A stretch of DNA of 64,000 nt, from NCBI GenBank assembly GCA_017303795.1, contig JAFLBR010000007.1:186001-250000 (forward strand). Reading direction: 5' to 3'. The stretch is from Cytophagales bacterium (GTDB lineage: Bacteria > Bacteroidota > Bacteroidia > Cytophagales > Cyclobacteriaceae). The notes under the pieces are model-generated. The model was given only the letters and a program-made list of their open reading frames with translations, made no database searches and had not been told where the DNA came from. The stretch's first letter is position 1. Each line of letters opens with the position of its first letter. Made by a program: the position numbers and the translations under genes. Shown in pieces: positions 34,530 through 45,290 of the stretch.

Positions 34530-34564
34530 TTCAACATTCAAAACCATGAGTTTTGAATGTTGAA
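34530..34564. repeat. Large perfect hairpin between rtcB and TPR gene
   Basis: TTCAACATTCAAAAC and its exact 15-base complement are separated by five bases; weaker flanking complementarity extends the stem to about 34509-34584. It contains repeated variants of TTCAA/TTGAA. Without a T-run it is probably an RNA-stabilising or dispersed palindromic element rather than a terminator. Confidence 0.6.
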
Positions 34565-34585
34565 CATTAAATTTTGAATTTAAGT

Positions 34586-35083
34586 ATGGAACTAAAATGG
34601 ATGAACACACACCTGACTCAGGCAGAGCAGTTGATATACAACAACCAGGTAACAGAAGGTTTGGAGTTGTTGCAGAACCCGTTGTACGAAGAACCAGGCT
34701 ATGCACATCTTCATAACCATATCGGTTGGGCATACTTGTATTACACTCCGGATATAGCACAGGCCGAAATGCACCTGAAGCTTTCTATCCGGTTTAATCC
34801 AACCTATGCGCCACCTTACCTGCACATGGGTAACCTGTTAATTCGTTCCGCACGTTACACCGAAGCGGTGGAGTATCTGCAAAAAGGTTTACATCAGCGG
34901 GAAGCCAACAAAGTTGCCTTTCTGGATTTGATCGCGCAGGTATATGAATTGAAACAGGATTTCCGGAAAGCGATTCGTTTCTACAAAGAAGCGATGGTGG
35001 CTACAACCGGATTTGAAACTGCCCAGTTGATGGAAGGCATTAAACGTTGCCGGAAAAAAAGATGGGTGATGTTCAGTTTTTAA
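34586..35083 (+). CDS. TPR repeat protein, paralogue 1
   Basis: 165 residues formed of about three to four tetratricopeptide units (LLQNPLYEEPGYAHLHNHIG, AEMHLKLSIRFNPTYAPPYL, AVEYLQKGLHQREANKVA). ATG 34586 is chosen over an upstream TTG in the hairpin. Cytosolic. The same order of motifs (LYEEPGYA, RF/QF, VYELKQDF, IKRC) is repeated in the next gene, showing duplication. Context behind rtcB suggests a joint role, possibly as partner or stress-RNA regulator; not established. Confidence 0.75.
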   Translation: MELKWMNTHLTQAEQLIYNNQVTEGLELLQNPLYEEPGYAHLHNHIGWAYLYYTPDIAQAEMHLKLSIRFNPTYAPPYLHMGNLLIRSARYTEAVEYLQKGLHQREANKVAFLDLIAQVYELKQDFRKAIRFYKEAMVATTGFETAQLMEGIKRCRKKRWVMFSF

Positions 35084-35133
35084 TTACAGCAGGAGGAACG
35101 GATTTGTTTCTCCTGCTAAACTGAAATTAAACA

Positions 35134-35622
35134 ATGGAAAAAATAAAATGGATAGAAGAATATCTCGAAGAAGCGTTGAAGCTGGCATGGATGGAAGGCC
35201 ACGAACAAGCTTTAAAATTGCTCGACCGACTACTTTATGAAGAACCTGGGTATGCACGGTTGCATTATACGTTGGGGTTAATCTTTTTTGATTATGGTGA
35301 TGACATGCCGCGTGCCGAACAGCACTTCAGGCTTGCCATTCAGTTTGATAAAAAGTTTGCTGATCCGTATTGGTATCTCGGCAGACTGTTAGCGGATGAT
35401 GATCGGTTGGATGATGCTCTTACCATTTACAATCAAGGGCTTAAAGCCAAGCAGGCAAAAAAGGCTCACTTGTTGGAGCAGGTTGGTAAAGCGTATGAGT
35501 TGAAGAAACAATTTAATAAAGCCATCGGCCGATACCGAAAGGCATTAAGACACTCGGCTGAGTTGTGGCACTGCATCGTATTGGAAGAAAGTATAAAGCG
35601 ATGCAAACGAAAACAGAGATAA
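35134..35622 (+). CDS. TPR repeat protein, paralogue 2
   Basis: 162 residues, tandem paralogue of the preceding gene: LYEEPGYARLHYTLG, AEQHFRLAIQFDKKFADPYW, ELKKQFNKAIGRYRKAL, IKRCKRK. 50 bp separate the two. TPR scaffold, cytosolic, no other domain. Followed by a strong terminator. Confidence 0.75.
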   Translation: MEKIKWIEEYLEEALKLAWMEGHEQALKLLDRLLYEEPGYARLHYTLGLIFFDYGDDMPRAEQHFRLAIQFDKKFADPYWYLGRLLADDDRLDDALTIYNQGLKAKQAKKAHLLEQVGKAYELKKQFNKAIGRYRKALRHSAELWHCIVLEESIKRCKRKQR

Positions 35623-35629
35623 AATGAAG

Positions 35630-35657
35630 AGAGCGCTGATGAGGCGCTCTTTTTTTA
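35630..35657 (+). terminator. Terminator of the rtcB-TPR unit
   Basis: AGAGCGC/GCGCTCT stem, seven-base loop, then eight T residues; overlaps the end of the convergent gene. Confidence 0.85.
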
Positions 35658-36293
35658 TTCATTCTTCGTTATCCAATCACATAAACGAACACTATCAAAT
35701 TGAGAAAGCGTATACTCTCCTTCTTGAAATTTGAATTTCTTTGTTAGGCTATCTCTACAAACAAGCCACCGATTCTCTTCAATATCTTCCGGTATTAAAT
35801 TTCGTGTTATTTCAAATTTCACAATCGAATCCTGAAAAATGATTGACCTATAGTTGGGCGCCACTTCGGCTTGGTAAATTAATGAGGCTATCTCTAATAC
35901 TGATTTTCGATTACCCTCCATATCTATAGTCATTAAGAATATTGACTTAACAACATCATTGAATTTATATTCTTGCAAAATCAAATATTGTGTAAAATCA
36001 TTTCTGATCATTACCTTCCCAAAATAGAATTGTTTGCAATCTGGACCTCCATTCGTAGAGAACTCTTGGTTAAATCCGCAGAAATTAGAATCTCCTTTCA
36101 TGTAGGAAAAATAAAAAAGACTATCAACAGGTTTGAGCTGATCCAACTTAATGTCGTGGGGAATCTGAACAACAATACTATCTCCAGCATATAGAGCCAT
36201 ACCTTGCAATGACTTCTCCTTTTCTGGAATTGTAAGAATAGCATCCTTATGGGTACAACCCACCAAGATAAAAATCATAAAAACTATCCTCAT
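35655..36293 (-). CDS. Lipoprotein of unknown function
   Basis: 212 residues with a short lipoprotein signal, MRIVFMIFILVGC, Cys13 being the lipidation site. The mature part is beta-rich and resembles the beginning of Bacteroidota six-bladed propeller lipoproteins, but is too short for the full fold. No domain assigned. The gene is AT-rich compared with neighbours. Confidence 0.55.
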   Translation of the reverse strand: MRIVFMIFILVGCTHKDAILTIPEKEKSLQGMALYAGDSIVVQIPHDIKLDQLKPVDSLFYFSYMKGDSNFCGFNQEFSTNGGPDCKQFYFGKVMIRNDFTQYLILQEYKFNDVVKSIFLMTIDMEGNRKSVLEIASLIYQAEVAPNYRSIIFQDSIVKFEITRNLIPEDIEENRWLVCRDSLTKKFKFQEGEYTLSQFDSVRLCDWITKNE

Positions 36294-36317
36294 TAGCGTT
36301 AAGTCTTTAAAACGAAT

Positions 36318-37253
36318 TTAATAATTAATCTCCACCACTTTCTTCTTATTCAGCTTTTGCATTTGCTTCGGCACTAGCATCAGAATTTCTTCTTTCAGGG
36401 TTTTGATCAATTTTGTTTTTATATGATCGCGGTGCGTAACCAAACTCACCTCCCGTGCAGGGCTGGGCTCTTTTAGCCGCTTTACCAATTTCATCTGGGC
36501 GGCACTAAATTCCATAATGGCCAACTCGGGCAAAATGGTAATGCCATCGCTCTTATCTACCATCCGCTTCAGCGTTTCAATGTTGCCTGTTTCATATTTA
36601 AAATAAAGTTCTGAATGTTTTCGTAACTCACACAAGTTCAAAATCTGCGACCGGAAACAATGGCCTTCTTCCAACAACCACAATTCATTTGGGTCAATCT
36701 CGGTTGGCAACACATATTTTTTATCCACCAGCGCATTTTTCTTCGATACATAGACAAACAGTTCTTCGTAAAAAAGTATGTCTTCTTTGATTGACGAATC
36801 TTTTAAGGGTGTTACCACCAGGCCGCAATCCAGCCGGTTGTTTTTTAACTCCTGTACTACTTCTTCAGTAATAATCTCGCGCACTACCAGGTTTACCTGC
36901 GGATATTTTTCGCGGATATTTTTAAACAGCGATGGCAATAAATAAGGTGCCAGCGTGGGAATGATACCAATCCGGATTTCACCCGTCATGGTGTCTTTTT
37001 GTTCGGCTATAAGTTGAGGAATTACTGCGGCTTCGCGCAACAGAATACGCGCTTGCGCAATTATGCGGGTTCCTATTTCGGTAGGAATAACGGGTTGCTT
37101 TGTACGATCAAAAATTTTTACACCTAATTCTTCTTCCAGTTTTTGAATTTGCATACTCAGCGTAGGCTGGGTAACAAAACATTTTTCGGAAGCCAGCACA
37201 AAATGGCGGTGGGTATCCAGCGCTACAATGTATTCCAATTGAATCAAAGTCAT
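36318..37253 (-). CDS. oxyR: Hydrogen-peroxide-sensing LysR regulator OxyR
   Basis: 311 residues. N-terminal winged helix-turn-helix (FVTQPTLSMQIQKLEEELG) and C-terminal substrate-binding-type domain. The redox pair is Cys199 and Cys208 in GHCFRSQILNLC, identical in spacing and even in numbering to E. coli OxyR. Divergent from katG across a 176-bp gap holding a palindrome, the classical OxyR arrangement. Likely activates katG on disulfide formation. Confidence 0.92.
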   Translation of the reverse strand: MTLIQLEYIVALDTHRHFVLASEKCFVTQPTLSMQIQKLEEELGVKIFDRTKQPVIPTEIGTRIIAQARILLREAAVIPQLIAEQKDTMTGEIRIGIIPTLAPYLLPSLFKNIREKYPQVNLVVREIITEEVVQELKNNRLDCGLVVTPLKDSSIKEDILFYEELFVYVSKKNALVDKKYVLPTEIDPNELWLLEEGHCFRSQILNLCELRKHSELYFKYETGNIETLKRMVDKSDGITILPELAIMEFSAAQMKLVKRLKEPSPAREVSLVTHRDHIKTKLIKTLKEEILMLVPKQMQKLNKKKVVEINY

Positions 37254-37266
37254 AGACAGAAACTAT

Positions 37267-37318
37267 AAGATCATAAAAATAATCAATTTGATTTATGAAT
37301 CTTAGTGTTGTATTCTTG
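37267..37318 (+). promoter_or_regulatory. OxyR operator overlapping the katG promoter
   Basis: A near-palindrome runs from AAGAT-CATAAA (37267) to TTTATG-AATCTT (37303), centred on AATCAATTTGATT, as expected for a LysR tetramer site. The katG promoter elements TTTG (37287-37290) and TATTCTTG (37311-37318, one mismatch from TAnnTTTG) are separated by 20 bp, so the operator covers the -33 element. Binding is inferred. Confidence 0.6.
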
Positions 37319-37417
37319 TCATCCCGAAAAGGCTGAAAAGATGACTACGGTCATTGTACAGCAAATTGTTCGGGCTTAGTTTTAACCAATCAGAGAATAA
37401 CTATTATCCATTTATAA

Positions 37418-39628
<2,211 letters not shown>

Positions 39629-39649
39629 GCAATTGAAACCTGATTTGAA

Positions 39650-39678
39650 AGGTGACCTGAAAACGGGTCACCTTTTTT
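39650..39678 (+). terminator. Terminator after katG
   Basis: Eight-base-pair stem AGGTGACC/GGTCACCT with eight-base loop and T-run. Confidence 0.85.
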
Positions 39679-39707
39679 ATTTAGCTTTAACCGATAAACG
39701 CTTATCC

Positions 39708-40787
39708 ATGCTGAAAACTATTCTAATCATTCTTGGTCTTTTATTTCTTGCCTTTGTGGGCTACATCGTAAGTTTGTTTATGCGGGTGGGCAAACCGGTT
39801 AATGCTGCGCTTTCCGATTCGTATTATCAGCACCGGTGGAAAAATAAAATCATTTATTCGCCTATGGGCAATTGGTTTGAATTAGGCTACACCGAACTGG
39901 AGGCCGACCCGGAAACATTCACAGTACTCTCCCGAGAATTTGCCAAAGACAAACAACAGGTGTATTGGAAAGACAACGTTCAAAATGTTGACCTTGCCAG
40001 TTTTACAATTGATGAACAAGGAACGCCCAGAGATGCACAACACGTGTATTACCATTTTGATTATGGAGACTCACTTCATATTATCAAAAATGCTGATGCG
40101 CAAACTTACGAGACTTACAAACCCATAAAACAAGAATGGAGCTACTACGCGTGGGGCCGCGATAAAAATGCCATCTTCCTGAATGGTAATAAACTGGATG
40201 TGGATCGCGCAACCTTTACCGTGCTGAACAGTACTCTTGCCATAGATACAACAAACACTTATATCATTTATCGCGATTACACTCAGATTGGTGGGGCACG
40301 GGCAGAAGTACAGGTGTTAAAAAAAGCTGCGTATCCTGATGGACTACCGAAAGTTATCTCGGAAAACTATGTACAGTTTGGAAACACACTTGTGCTATCA
40401 AACTGGAATGTAGATTTTTCTATGCTCACTTTCGATAAGATTGAGTCCATTAAAATTATAGACGAGCGAAATCTTGTTGTTAATAGTGATATTCTCGTAA
40501 GCGATGGCGAACGCATAGAGAGAGTTGATATTGCTAGTCTTGAAATTGTGAATCGGGATTTTATAAAAGATAAACAGCAGGTGTTTTACGATCGTAAAAA
40601 GATTACAGAAGCTGATGCTGCCACCTTTACACCTGTATATGAAGAATATTCAAAAGATAAAACCTACGTGTTTTATAAAGACCAGATTTTAAAAGATGCT
40701 AACCCGGCTACATTTACGTACGACTTTGCTACTGATGTAGCGACTGATGGGAAGTTAAAGTTTAAAGATGGCGTAGTGATTGAGTAG
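39708..40787 (+). CDS. Membrane-anchored DKNYY-repeat protein
   Basis: 359 residues. One N-terminal membrane helix (MLKTILIILGLLFLAFVGY), then a long extracytoplasmic region with repeated DKxxVYxxxxxLxxADxxTF units (AKDKQQVYWKDN, GRDKNAIFLNGNKL, IKDKQQVFYDRKKI, SKDKTYVFYKDQIL), the DKNYY family pattern. Function of the family is unknown. ATG 39708 follows the katG terminator and starts directly at the helix, so longer starts are rejected. Confidence 0.7.
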   Translation: MLKTILIILGLLFLAFVGYIVSLFMRVGKPVNAALSDSYYQHRWKNKIIYSPMGNWFELGYTELEADPETFTVLSREFAKDKQQVYWKDNVQNVDLASFTIDEQGTPRDAQHVYYHFDYGDSLHIIKNADAQTYETYKPIKQEWSYYAWGRDKNAIFLNGNKLDVDRATFTVLNSTLAIDTTNTYIIYRDYTQIGGARAEVQVLKKAAYPDGLPKVISENYVQFGNTLVLSNWNVDFSMLTFDKIESIKIIDERNLVVNSDILVSDGERIERVDIASLEIVNRDFIKDKQQVFYDRKKITEADAATFTPVYEEYSKDKTYVFYKDQILKDANPATFTYDFATDVATDGKLKFKDGVVIE

Positions 40788-40792
40788 CTTTA

Positions 40793-41284
40793 CTACCGAC
40801 TTTTCATAACCACTTTCAAGGTAAAACCACCGCTTGCTAATCCATTTGCACCGGTAACACCTATAATAACTTTGTAGGGCGTGTTAATAGCCACCAGATC
40901 GGTTACAGTGCGCGTGTGGTCTTGAGTTTTACCGGCTTTAGGTCTATCCCATTTATGATCGGCTTCACAGCGAATACAGGAACTTAAGTTCGGCACCAGA
41001 TCATTTCGGGTAGCTCCTATTTCATAAGCATAAATACTAAAGTCGGCATTTGCATTATCCGGAATTACGGTTATCGTCATTTCAGAATACTTTGGTATAA
41101 TGCCCGAAAAGAAAACATGGTTGCCTGTAAATTTTTGTTTTTGTGTTTCCGGAAAGCAAGCATTGGCACTGCTCCACGCCCACGATAAATCAGCTAGCGG
41201 TTGCCCTTGCGATAAATCGCCTTTATATAAAACCTCTCCGTTTGCAACAGGTTCAATGGTGGTTATGGTAGGTTGTGGGCTCAT
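40793..41284 (-). CDS. Unknown beta-rich protein, signal peptide apparently frame-shifted
   Basis: 163 residues from ATG 41284, beta-sandwich-like, with four cysteines (NACFPE, SSCIRCE) suited to disulfides outside the cytosol. No signal peptide in frame, yet the in-frame codons before the ATG read KHPLIIISLLLSI and end at a stop; the ATG at 41325-41327 would join this as MKHPLIIISLLLSIM if one A of AAA (41322-41324) were absent. Either a single-base error or a real mutation has cut off the export signal. No family recognised. Confidence 0.5.
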   Translation of the reverse strand: MSPQPTITTIEPVANGEVLYKGDLSQGQPLADLSWAWSSANACFPETQKQKFTGNHVFFSGIIPKYSEMTITVIPDNANADFSIYAYEIGATRNDLVPNLSSCIRCEADHKWDRPKAGKTQDHTRTVTDLVAINTPYKVIIGVTGANGLASGGFTLKVVMKSR

Positions 41285-41411
41285 AATGGATAGAAGTAAG
41301 CTGATGATTATTAAAGGATGCTTTCATTTGACTAAGGTAGTTATTTCTAAAGAAAAGTAAGGTGTTTATTTACATAGTAATTGATCAGAATTGAATAGAA
41401 GTAATGCAATT

Positions 41412-41525
41412 CTATAAATTATCTCTAAGCAAATAAACTACCGTTCCCAAAAGTATAATTCCTTCAATTGAGTAGATGGTGTACTTAAACCAATTGGGCA
41501 AATCTTTCCATTCTTTAAATGTCAT
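41412..41525 (-). CDS. Tiny single-helix membrane protein
   Basis: 37-codon frame, ATG at 41525: MTFKEWKDLPNWFKYTIY, then a hydrophobic helix (IEGIILLGTVVYLL) and a charged end. Plausible small membrane protein; tryptophan-rich amphipathic start. No family known. The surrounding gap 41285-41571 shows no other feature. Confidence 0.5.
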   Translation of the reverse strand: MTFKEWKDLPNWFKYTIYSIEGIILLGTVVYLLRDNL

Positions 41526-41571
41526 ATGCTATGTTAAGTGTTTCCTTCAACTTAAGCTGTGACTGAGTAAA

Positions 41572-42183
41572 TCACTTAGTTATTTTATATCCAATACTCA
41601 ATAGTTGTAGCAGCAAATTTTCAGTCAGGTTTTTCTCTGATCTGACTAAGCCCATATTACCATTAATCTCAATTATCATCCCCTCAATTTTTTCCAACGA
41701 CTCTATAAGACCCCTGGGCAAATATTTTTGAATTTCATCTGGCTTCTCACCAACAACAAGATAGTTCTTACTAAAATTGGGGTACTCCTTAAAATCAATA
41801 TCAACCCTAATAAACAAGTCAACTAATTTATCGGTAACTGTTTCTGTTCGGATAAAAGCCTTACCCACATCTTGTTGTAGGTTAAAGACTAAAACCGGTT
41901 CGATTTCTTGAATCTCCTCCAGATACGCTCCGTTCTTCTTTTTACGCACAATCGTTGAGTGTTTATCTATCAAAAGAATAATAAAAGAACCGGACGCTCC
42001 TTTCAGCTCTGTAACTCTGTGAACAAACAAACTCTGATATTTTTTTAACTCTTCAAATCTTACCAATGTCTTAAGCCCAACGTTTGGCTCCTTTCGTCTT
42101 ACGTCAAAACGATCCCGAACTTTTTGGAGAGTCTCCTCAAAAAGTATTTCTGCTGATTTATCGAGGGTTCTGAAATTTGTCAT
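41572..42183 (-). CDS. Hypothetical cytosolic protein
   Basis: 203 residues from ATG 42183 (an ATG at 42195 would add four). Mixed alpha/beta, no signal or membrane helix. Contains two conserved-looking beta stretches (SLFVHRVTELKGASGSFIIL, EPVLVFNLQQDVGKAF). No family recognised. AT-rich relative to adjacent genes, together with the next small gene it may be accessory. Confidence 0.5.
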   Translation of the reverse strand: MTNFRTLDKSAEILFEETLQKVRDRFDVRRKEPNVGLKTLVRFEELKKYQSLFVHRVTELKGASGSFIILLIDKHSTIVRKKKNGAYLEEIQEIEPVLVFNLQQDVGKAFIRTETVTDKLVDLFIRVDIDFKEYPNFSKNYLVVGEKPDEIQKYLPRGLIESLEKIEGMIIEINGNMGLVRSEKNLTENLLLQLLSIGYKITK

Positions 42184-42315
42184 GTTGTAATTCAAAAACC
42201 GAGTGTCAATTAGAAGTTATTGTAGTAAGCCACAAAAAAATTAGATTAGAAAATGCAACTAAGGTAGCATAAACATAGATTCCCCGAGGCGGGAGACTCC
42301 GATAGAAAGAAACGC

Positions 42316-42591
42316 TTATTTACAACTTAAAATACATTCCGCAATTTGTTCATCTGATTTAAATCCTTTGCCTAAGTCCGTAAATTGGTAAAGTAGAGGG
42401 TCATCAGACAACTTTTCAATTAAATTCATATTAAGCAAATGTAAGAAGTATTGGAGTATCTCAGATTTACTTTTTCCCGTAGACTTTGCTGTTTCCAGTA
42501 ACGGAAACCACGCGTGTTCAATCGGGCAGTTGCAATTATCTGAATGGAGCCATAATTGCTCAAAGAGTATCTTCATTACTTCCTTCTCCAT
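42316..42591 (-). CDS. Small winged-helix-like hypothetical protein
   Basis: 91 residues; helical with a pattern (ETAKSTGKSKSEILQYFLHL, NLIEKLSDDPLLYQFTDLG) suggesting a small winged helix-turn-helix. Lies ten bases after the aminotransferase stop on the same strand, hence probably co-transcribed. Cysteines occur near the start (DNCNCP) and the end (ECILSCK). Function unknown. Confidence 0.5.
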   Translation of the reverse strand: MEKEVMKILFEQLWLHSDNCNCPIEHAWFPLLETAKSTGKSKSEILQYFLHLLNMNLIEKLSDDPLLYQFTDLGKGFKSDEQIAECILSCK

Positions 42592-42601
42592 ACTTTATGC
42601 A

Positions 42602-43744
42602 CTACCCCACCACTTCATCAAACGCCTTAACAAACGCTTTCATTTCATCCAACGTACCAATACTTACGCGGCACCATTCCTTACCTTGAAAATCCCACAC
42701 GCGGATTTGAAAACCGCGCTTCAGGGTTTCGGCTAAAATTGTTTTACCGGCTTTTGGTGCGGGAAACAATACACAGTTGGCGCGCGACTTACCGTGGAAC
42801 CAACCTTTCTTATCTAAGTGTTGCTGAAAGAAGTTTAACGCTTCGTTATTTTTAGTGCGTGTAAGTTTAGCAAAGGCTGCATCGTTGAGTGATGCTTTGG
42901 CTGCAGCTAATCCAGCCTGGTTAATTACCGGCCCCATCTGGTAAGGTGAAATTTTTTTGATCGTTTCGGGTTGCCCAATGGCATAGCCAAACCGCAAGCC
43001 TGCCAATCCATGTACTTTCGAGAACGTGCGCGATACCATTACGTTGTGACCTTTGCGCACCAACTCCACAGCCGAACGTTGTTCATCCGGTTCCAGAAAT
43101 TCCAGATAGGCTTCATCCGAAAACACTAACGTCTTTTTACTCATCTCCTGACAGAAGTCGAGATACTTCTGGCCTTCAATCACCGTACCGGTTGGATTGT
43201 TGGGATTACATAAAAACATTAAACGCGTATCGGATTTTACGGCTGCCGCAAGTGCATCCAGATCGTGTTTGTGGTAATCGTCCACATCAACTTTATCCCA
43301 ACGGGCATGCAACTTTTCGGCATAGTCCATCAGCGACCGAAAAGTGGGGAAAGCGGAAAGCACGGCACCACCTTCCAGGCCAACACCCATTCCCGCAAGG
43401 CACAACGTTTCGGACGAACCATTTACGATCAGGATATGATCGGGCGACACACCTTCTTTCTCGGCCACAACTTTTTTAAACTCCTGCACCGCTTCAAAAG
43501 CATAGCGGTTAAATTCGTTCATACCTTCCTGCAAAGCTTTTCGCGCCAGCGGAGATGGGCCATAAGGATTTTCGTTCGAACCTAATCGAACAACTTTTCC
43601 ATTTACGAGTGGCCTAAAATTTTTTTCAGCAACACTTACCGGTGCGGCCAGTAATTCGTTTACCAAAGAAGATGACACAGTTAGTCCGCCTGTTAGCGTT
43701 AATGCTGATTTAAACCAGGCTCTGCGATTGATGGGGTTGTTCAT
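42602..43744 (-). CDS. Exported HisC-like PLP aminotransferase
   Basis: 380-residue fold-type I aminotransferase resembling histidinol-phosphate aminotransferase: substrate loop LGSNENPYGPSP, NPNNPTGT, FSDEAYLEF, and the PLP lysine in SRTFSKVHGLAGLRFGY. Unlike HisC it carries an N-terminal extension with a twin-arginine-type signal (NRRAWFKSALTLTGGLTV, cleavage around LLAAP), suggesting folded export with PLP bound. No his genes nearby. Substrate unknown; amino-acid or phosphono compound transamination in the periplasm is speculation. Confidence 0.75.
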   Translation of the reverse strand: MNNPINRRAWFKSALTLTGGLTVSSSLVNELLAAPVSVAEKNFRPLVNGKVVRLGSNENPYGPSPLARKALQEGMNEFNRYAFEAVQEFKKVVAEKEGVSPDHILIVNGSSETLCLAGMGVGLEGGAVLSAFPTFRSLMDYAEKLHARWDKVDVDDYHKHDLDALAAAVKSDTRLMFLCNPNNPTGTVIEGQKYLDFCQEMSKKTLVFSDEAYLEFLEPDEQRSAVELVRKGHNVMVSRTFSKVHGLAGLRFGYAIGQPETIKKISPYQMGPVINQAGLAAAKASLNDAAFAKLTRTKNNEALNFFQQHLDKKGWFHGKSRANCVLFPAPKAGKTILAETLKRGFQIRVWDFQGKEWCRVSIGTLDEMKAFVKAFDEVVG

Positions 43745-43887
43745 ATCGTTATTGTTGAATTTATTACCCGTCTAATATTCATAGCCACGAATTCACGAAT
43801 AAGGCTTAAGATTTAACCTATTCGCAAGTAGTAAGGCTTGCAAAGAAGCTAGCCGAAAATACAATTATTTTATGGAGATTCTAATCC

Positions 43888-44118
43888 TCAAGTTTCTTCG
43901 TAGCCTACTCTTAGAAGCGAATAAGCCATTGCGCCCATAGCGATGAGAATGATTGGAATTATAATCGCTGCACCCCAACTAAATTCAACCTTCCCCAACA
44001 CCACCTTTACAATCCATACAATAAAGCCAATGAATCCTGCCACAACGCCAAGTGCAGTACCCATACCATAGTAAATGGCTAATCCGCCATTTACTCGCTT
44101 TTGTACTTTCTTACTCAT
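43888..44118 (-). CDS. Small two-helix membrane protein
   Basis: 76 residues with two hydrophobic helices (GMGTALGVVAGFIGFIVWIV and AAIIIPIILIAMGAMAYSLL) and basic N-terminus. No family recognised. One base separates it from the upstream repeat protein gene, so the two form an operon. Confidence 0.55.
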   Translation of the reverse strand: MSKKVQKRVNGGLAIYYGMGTALGVVAGFIGFIVWIVKVVLGKVEFSWGAAIIIPIILIAMGAMAYSLLRVGYEET

Positions 44119-44119
44119 A

Positions 44120-45130
44120 TTACCATCTTGGTTTCTGGAAGTAAGTTACATAAGGTTCGCCATCTAACACAATCATCGGGTCGCCAGTTTTAGGATGATT
44201 TTGTTTCTGTAATTGGTAGGAGCCCTGGCCGCGGGCTTGCGAGTTATAATAAACACGATCGCCCTGCACCCACCACGTACCGCGGTCGCTGCCTTGCGAG
44301 GATGTACCAGCATAAAAAGAACTGGTGTTGGTATCCATAGAACGTTCGGAGGTATACTCGAATGTGCCATTGCCATTCAGCACAATGCACTCGCTTGAAC
44401 TTGAGCCGCCTGTATTGGTTGAGTTTACATTTGTCCAGCACCACTTGCCCACTAACTCCTGTGCCACACGACCACCACCGGCTTGAGTTTGATTTTGCGC
44501 AGGAGCTTGCCCACCATTACCCGCACCTTTTGTATAGGTAAACTGTTGGCCGTTGGCACTCAGCGTAAGTTGATTGCCCTTTACACTATACGCCAGCATG
44601 GCATTGCCTTGTGGTGTTATTAATGTAATGTGGCCTTGCGAGACCTGGTACTGAAACGTATTACCCGCATAACTGCATTGGCCATTGCTTTTAAACTCAA
44701 CCGACTCGCCATTGCCGCTCCATACCCCAATTACTTCATTCGCATTTTGAGAACTCGTGTTTTGCTGTTGAACAGTTTGTGGTGTCTGATTCTGTATAGC
44801 TTGTGTGTTTTGTGTTCCGCCTTTTGCGAACATAATGTTGCCATCTAAATCGCCACCAGAAAGCGTGAGGCTATTGCCTTGCAACACGTAGGTGTAAACG
44901 GTGGTTTGGCCATCTTGCACAAGCGAGAGTTTATTGGCCTGTGTGGTATACTTAATCATTTCGCCATCAAACTCGCCACTGCCATCACCATTGAGCATGA
45001 GCGTCATCTGGTATCCAAACTGGCTGTTTTGCCAGATGCCAGTAAGCTTTGCACTTTGTTGGGCCTTGGCTCCGATTTGTGCGCTTACCGCAGCCGGAAT
45101 CAAAAAAAGAATGAATAGGTACGTTTTCAT
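44120..45130 (-). CDS. Secreted protein with three lipocalin-like repeats
   Basis: 336 residues. ATG 45130 starts the Sec signal (MKTYLFILFLIPAAVSAQ). Three modules follow: LTGIWQNSQFGYQMTLMLNG, VIGVWSGNGESVEFKSNG and LVGKWCWTNVNSTN, each with a GxW start, a strand with NGDG/NGNG and a closing LTLSxxxxxxxY strand, joined by Gln/Asn-rich linkers. This is the pattern of short lipocalin-like or DUF5640-type barrels. Surface or periplasmic. Function unknown. Confidence 0.6.
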   Translation of the reverse strand: MKTYLFILFLIPAAVSAQIGAKAQQSAKLTGIWQNSQFGYQMTLMLNGDGSGEFDGEMIKYTTQANKLSLVQDGQTTVYTYVLQGNSLTLSGGDLDGNIMFAKGGTQNTQAIQNQTPQTVQQQNTSSQNANEVIGVWSGNGESVEFKSNGQCSYAGNTFQYQVSQGHITLITPQGNAMLAYSVKGNQLTLSANGQQFTYTKGAGNGGQAPAQNQTQAGGGRVAQELVGKWCWTNVNSTNTGGSSSSECIVLNGNGTFEYTSERSMDTNTSSFYAGTSSQGSDRGTWWVQGDRVYYNSQARGQGSYQLQKQNHPKTGDPMIVLDGEPYVTYFQKPRW

Positions 45131-45240
45131 GATTGATTGGAAATATTTATCCAATTTATATAAAATGTAAATGAAAGGATGACAACCTACATCTTCATGG
45201 GGTAGTTTAAGTAATTAATAGTGAGTCGTGAGTATCCAAC

Positions 45241-45281
45241 ACTAAGGACTAAGGACTCAAGACTAATGACTAAAGACTCAG
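45241..45281. repeat. Short 7-bp tandem repeat
   Basis: Six imperfect copies of ACTAAGG/ACTAATG/ACTCAAG in a 136-bp gap. Low-complexity; no promoter or hairpin detected in it. The rest of the gap shows nothing. Confidence 0.6.
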
Positions 45282-45290
45282 TATTCACAA

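Noticed and set aside
45241-45281. CRISPR-like array
   Set aside because: Repeats are only seven bases, contiguous and imperfect, with no spacers and no cas genes.
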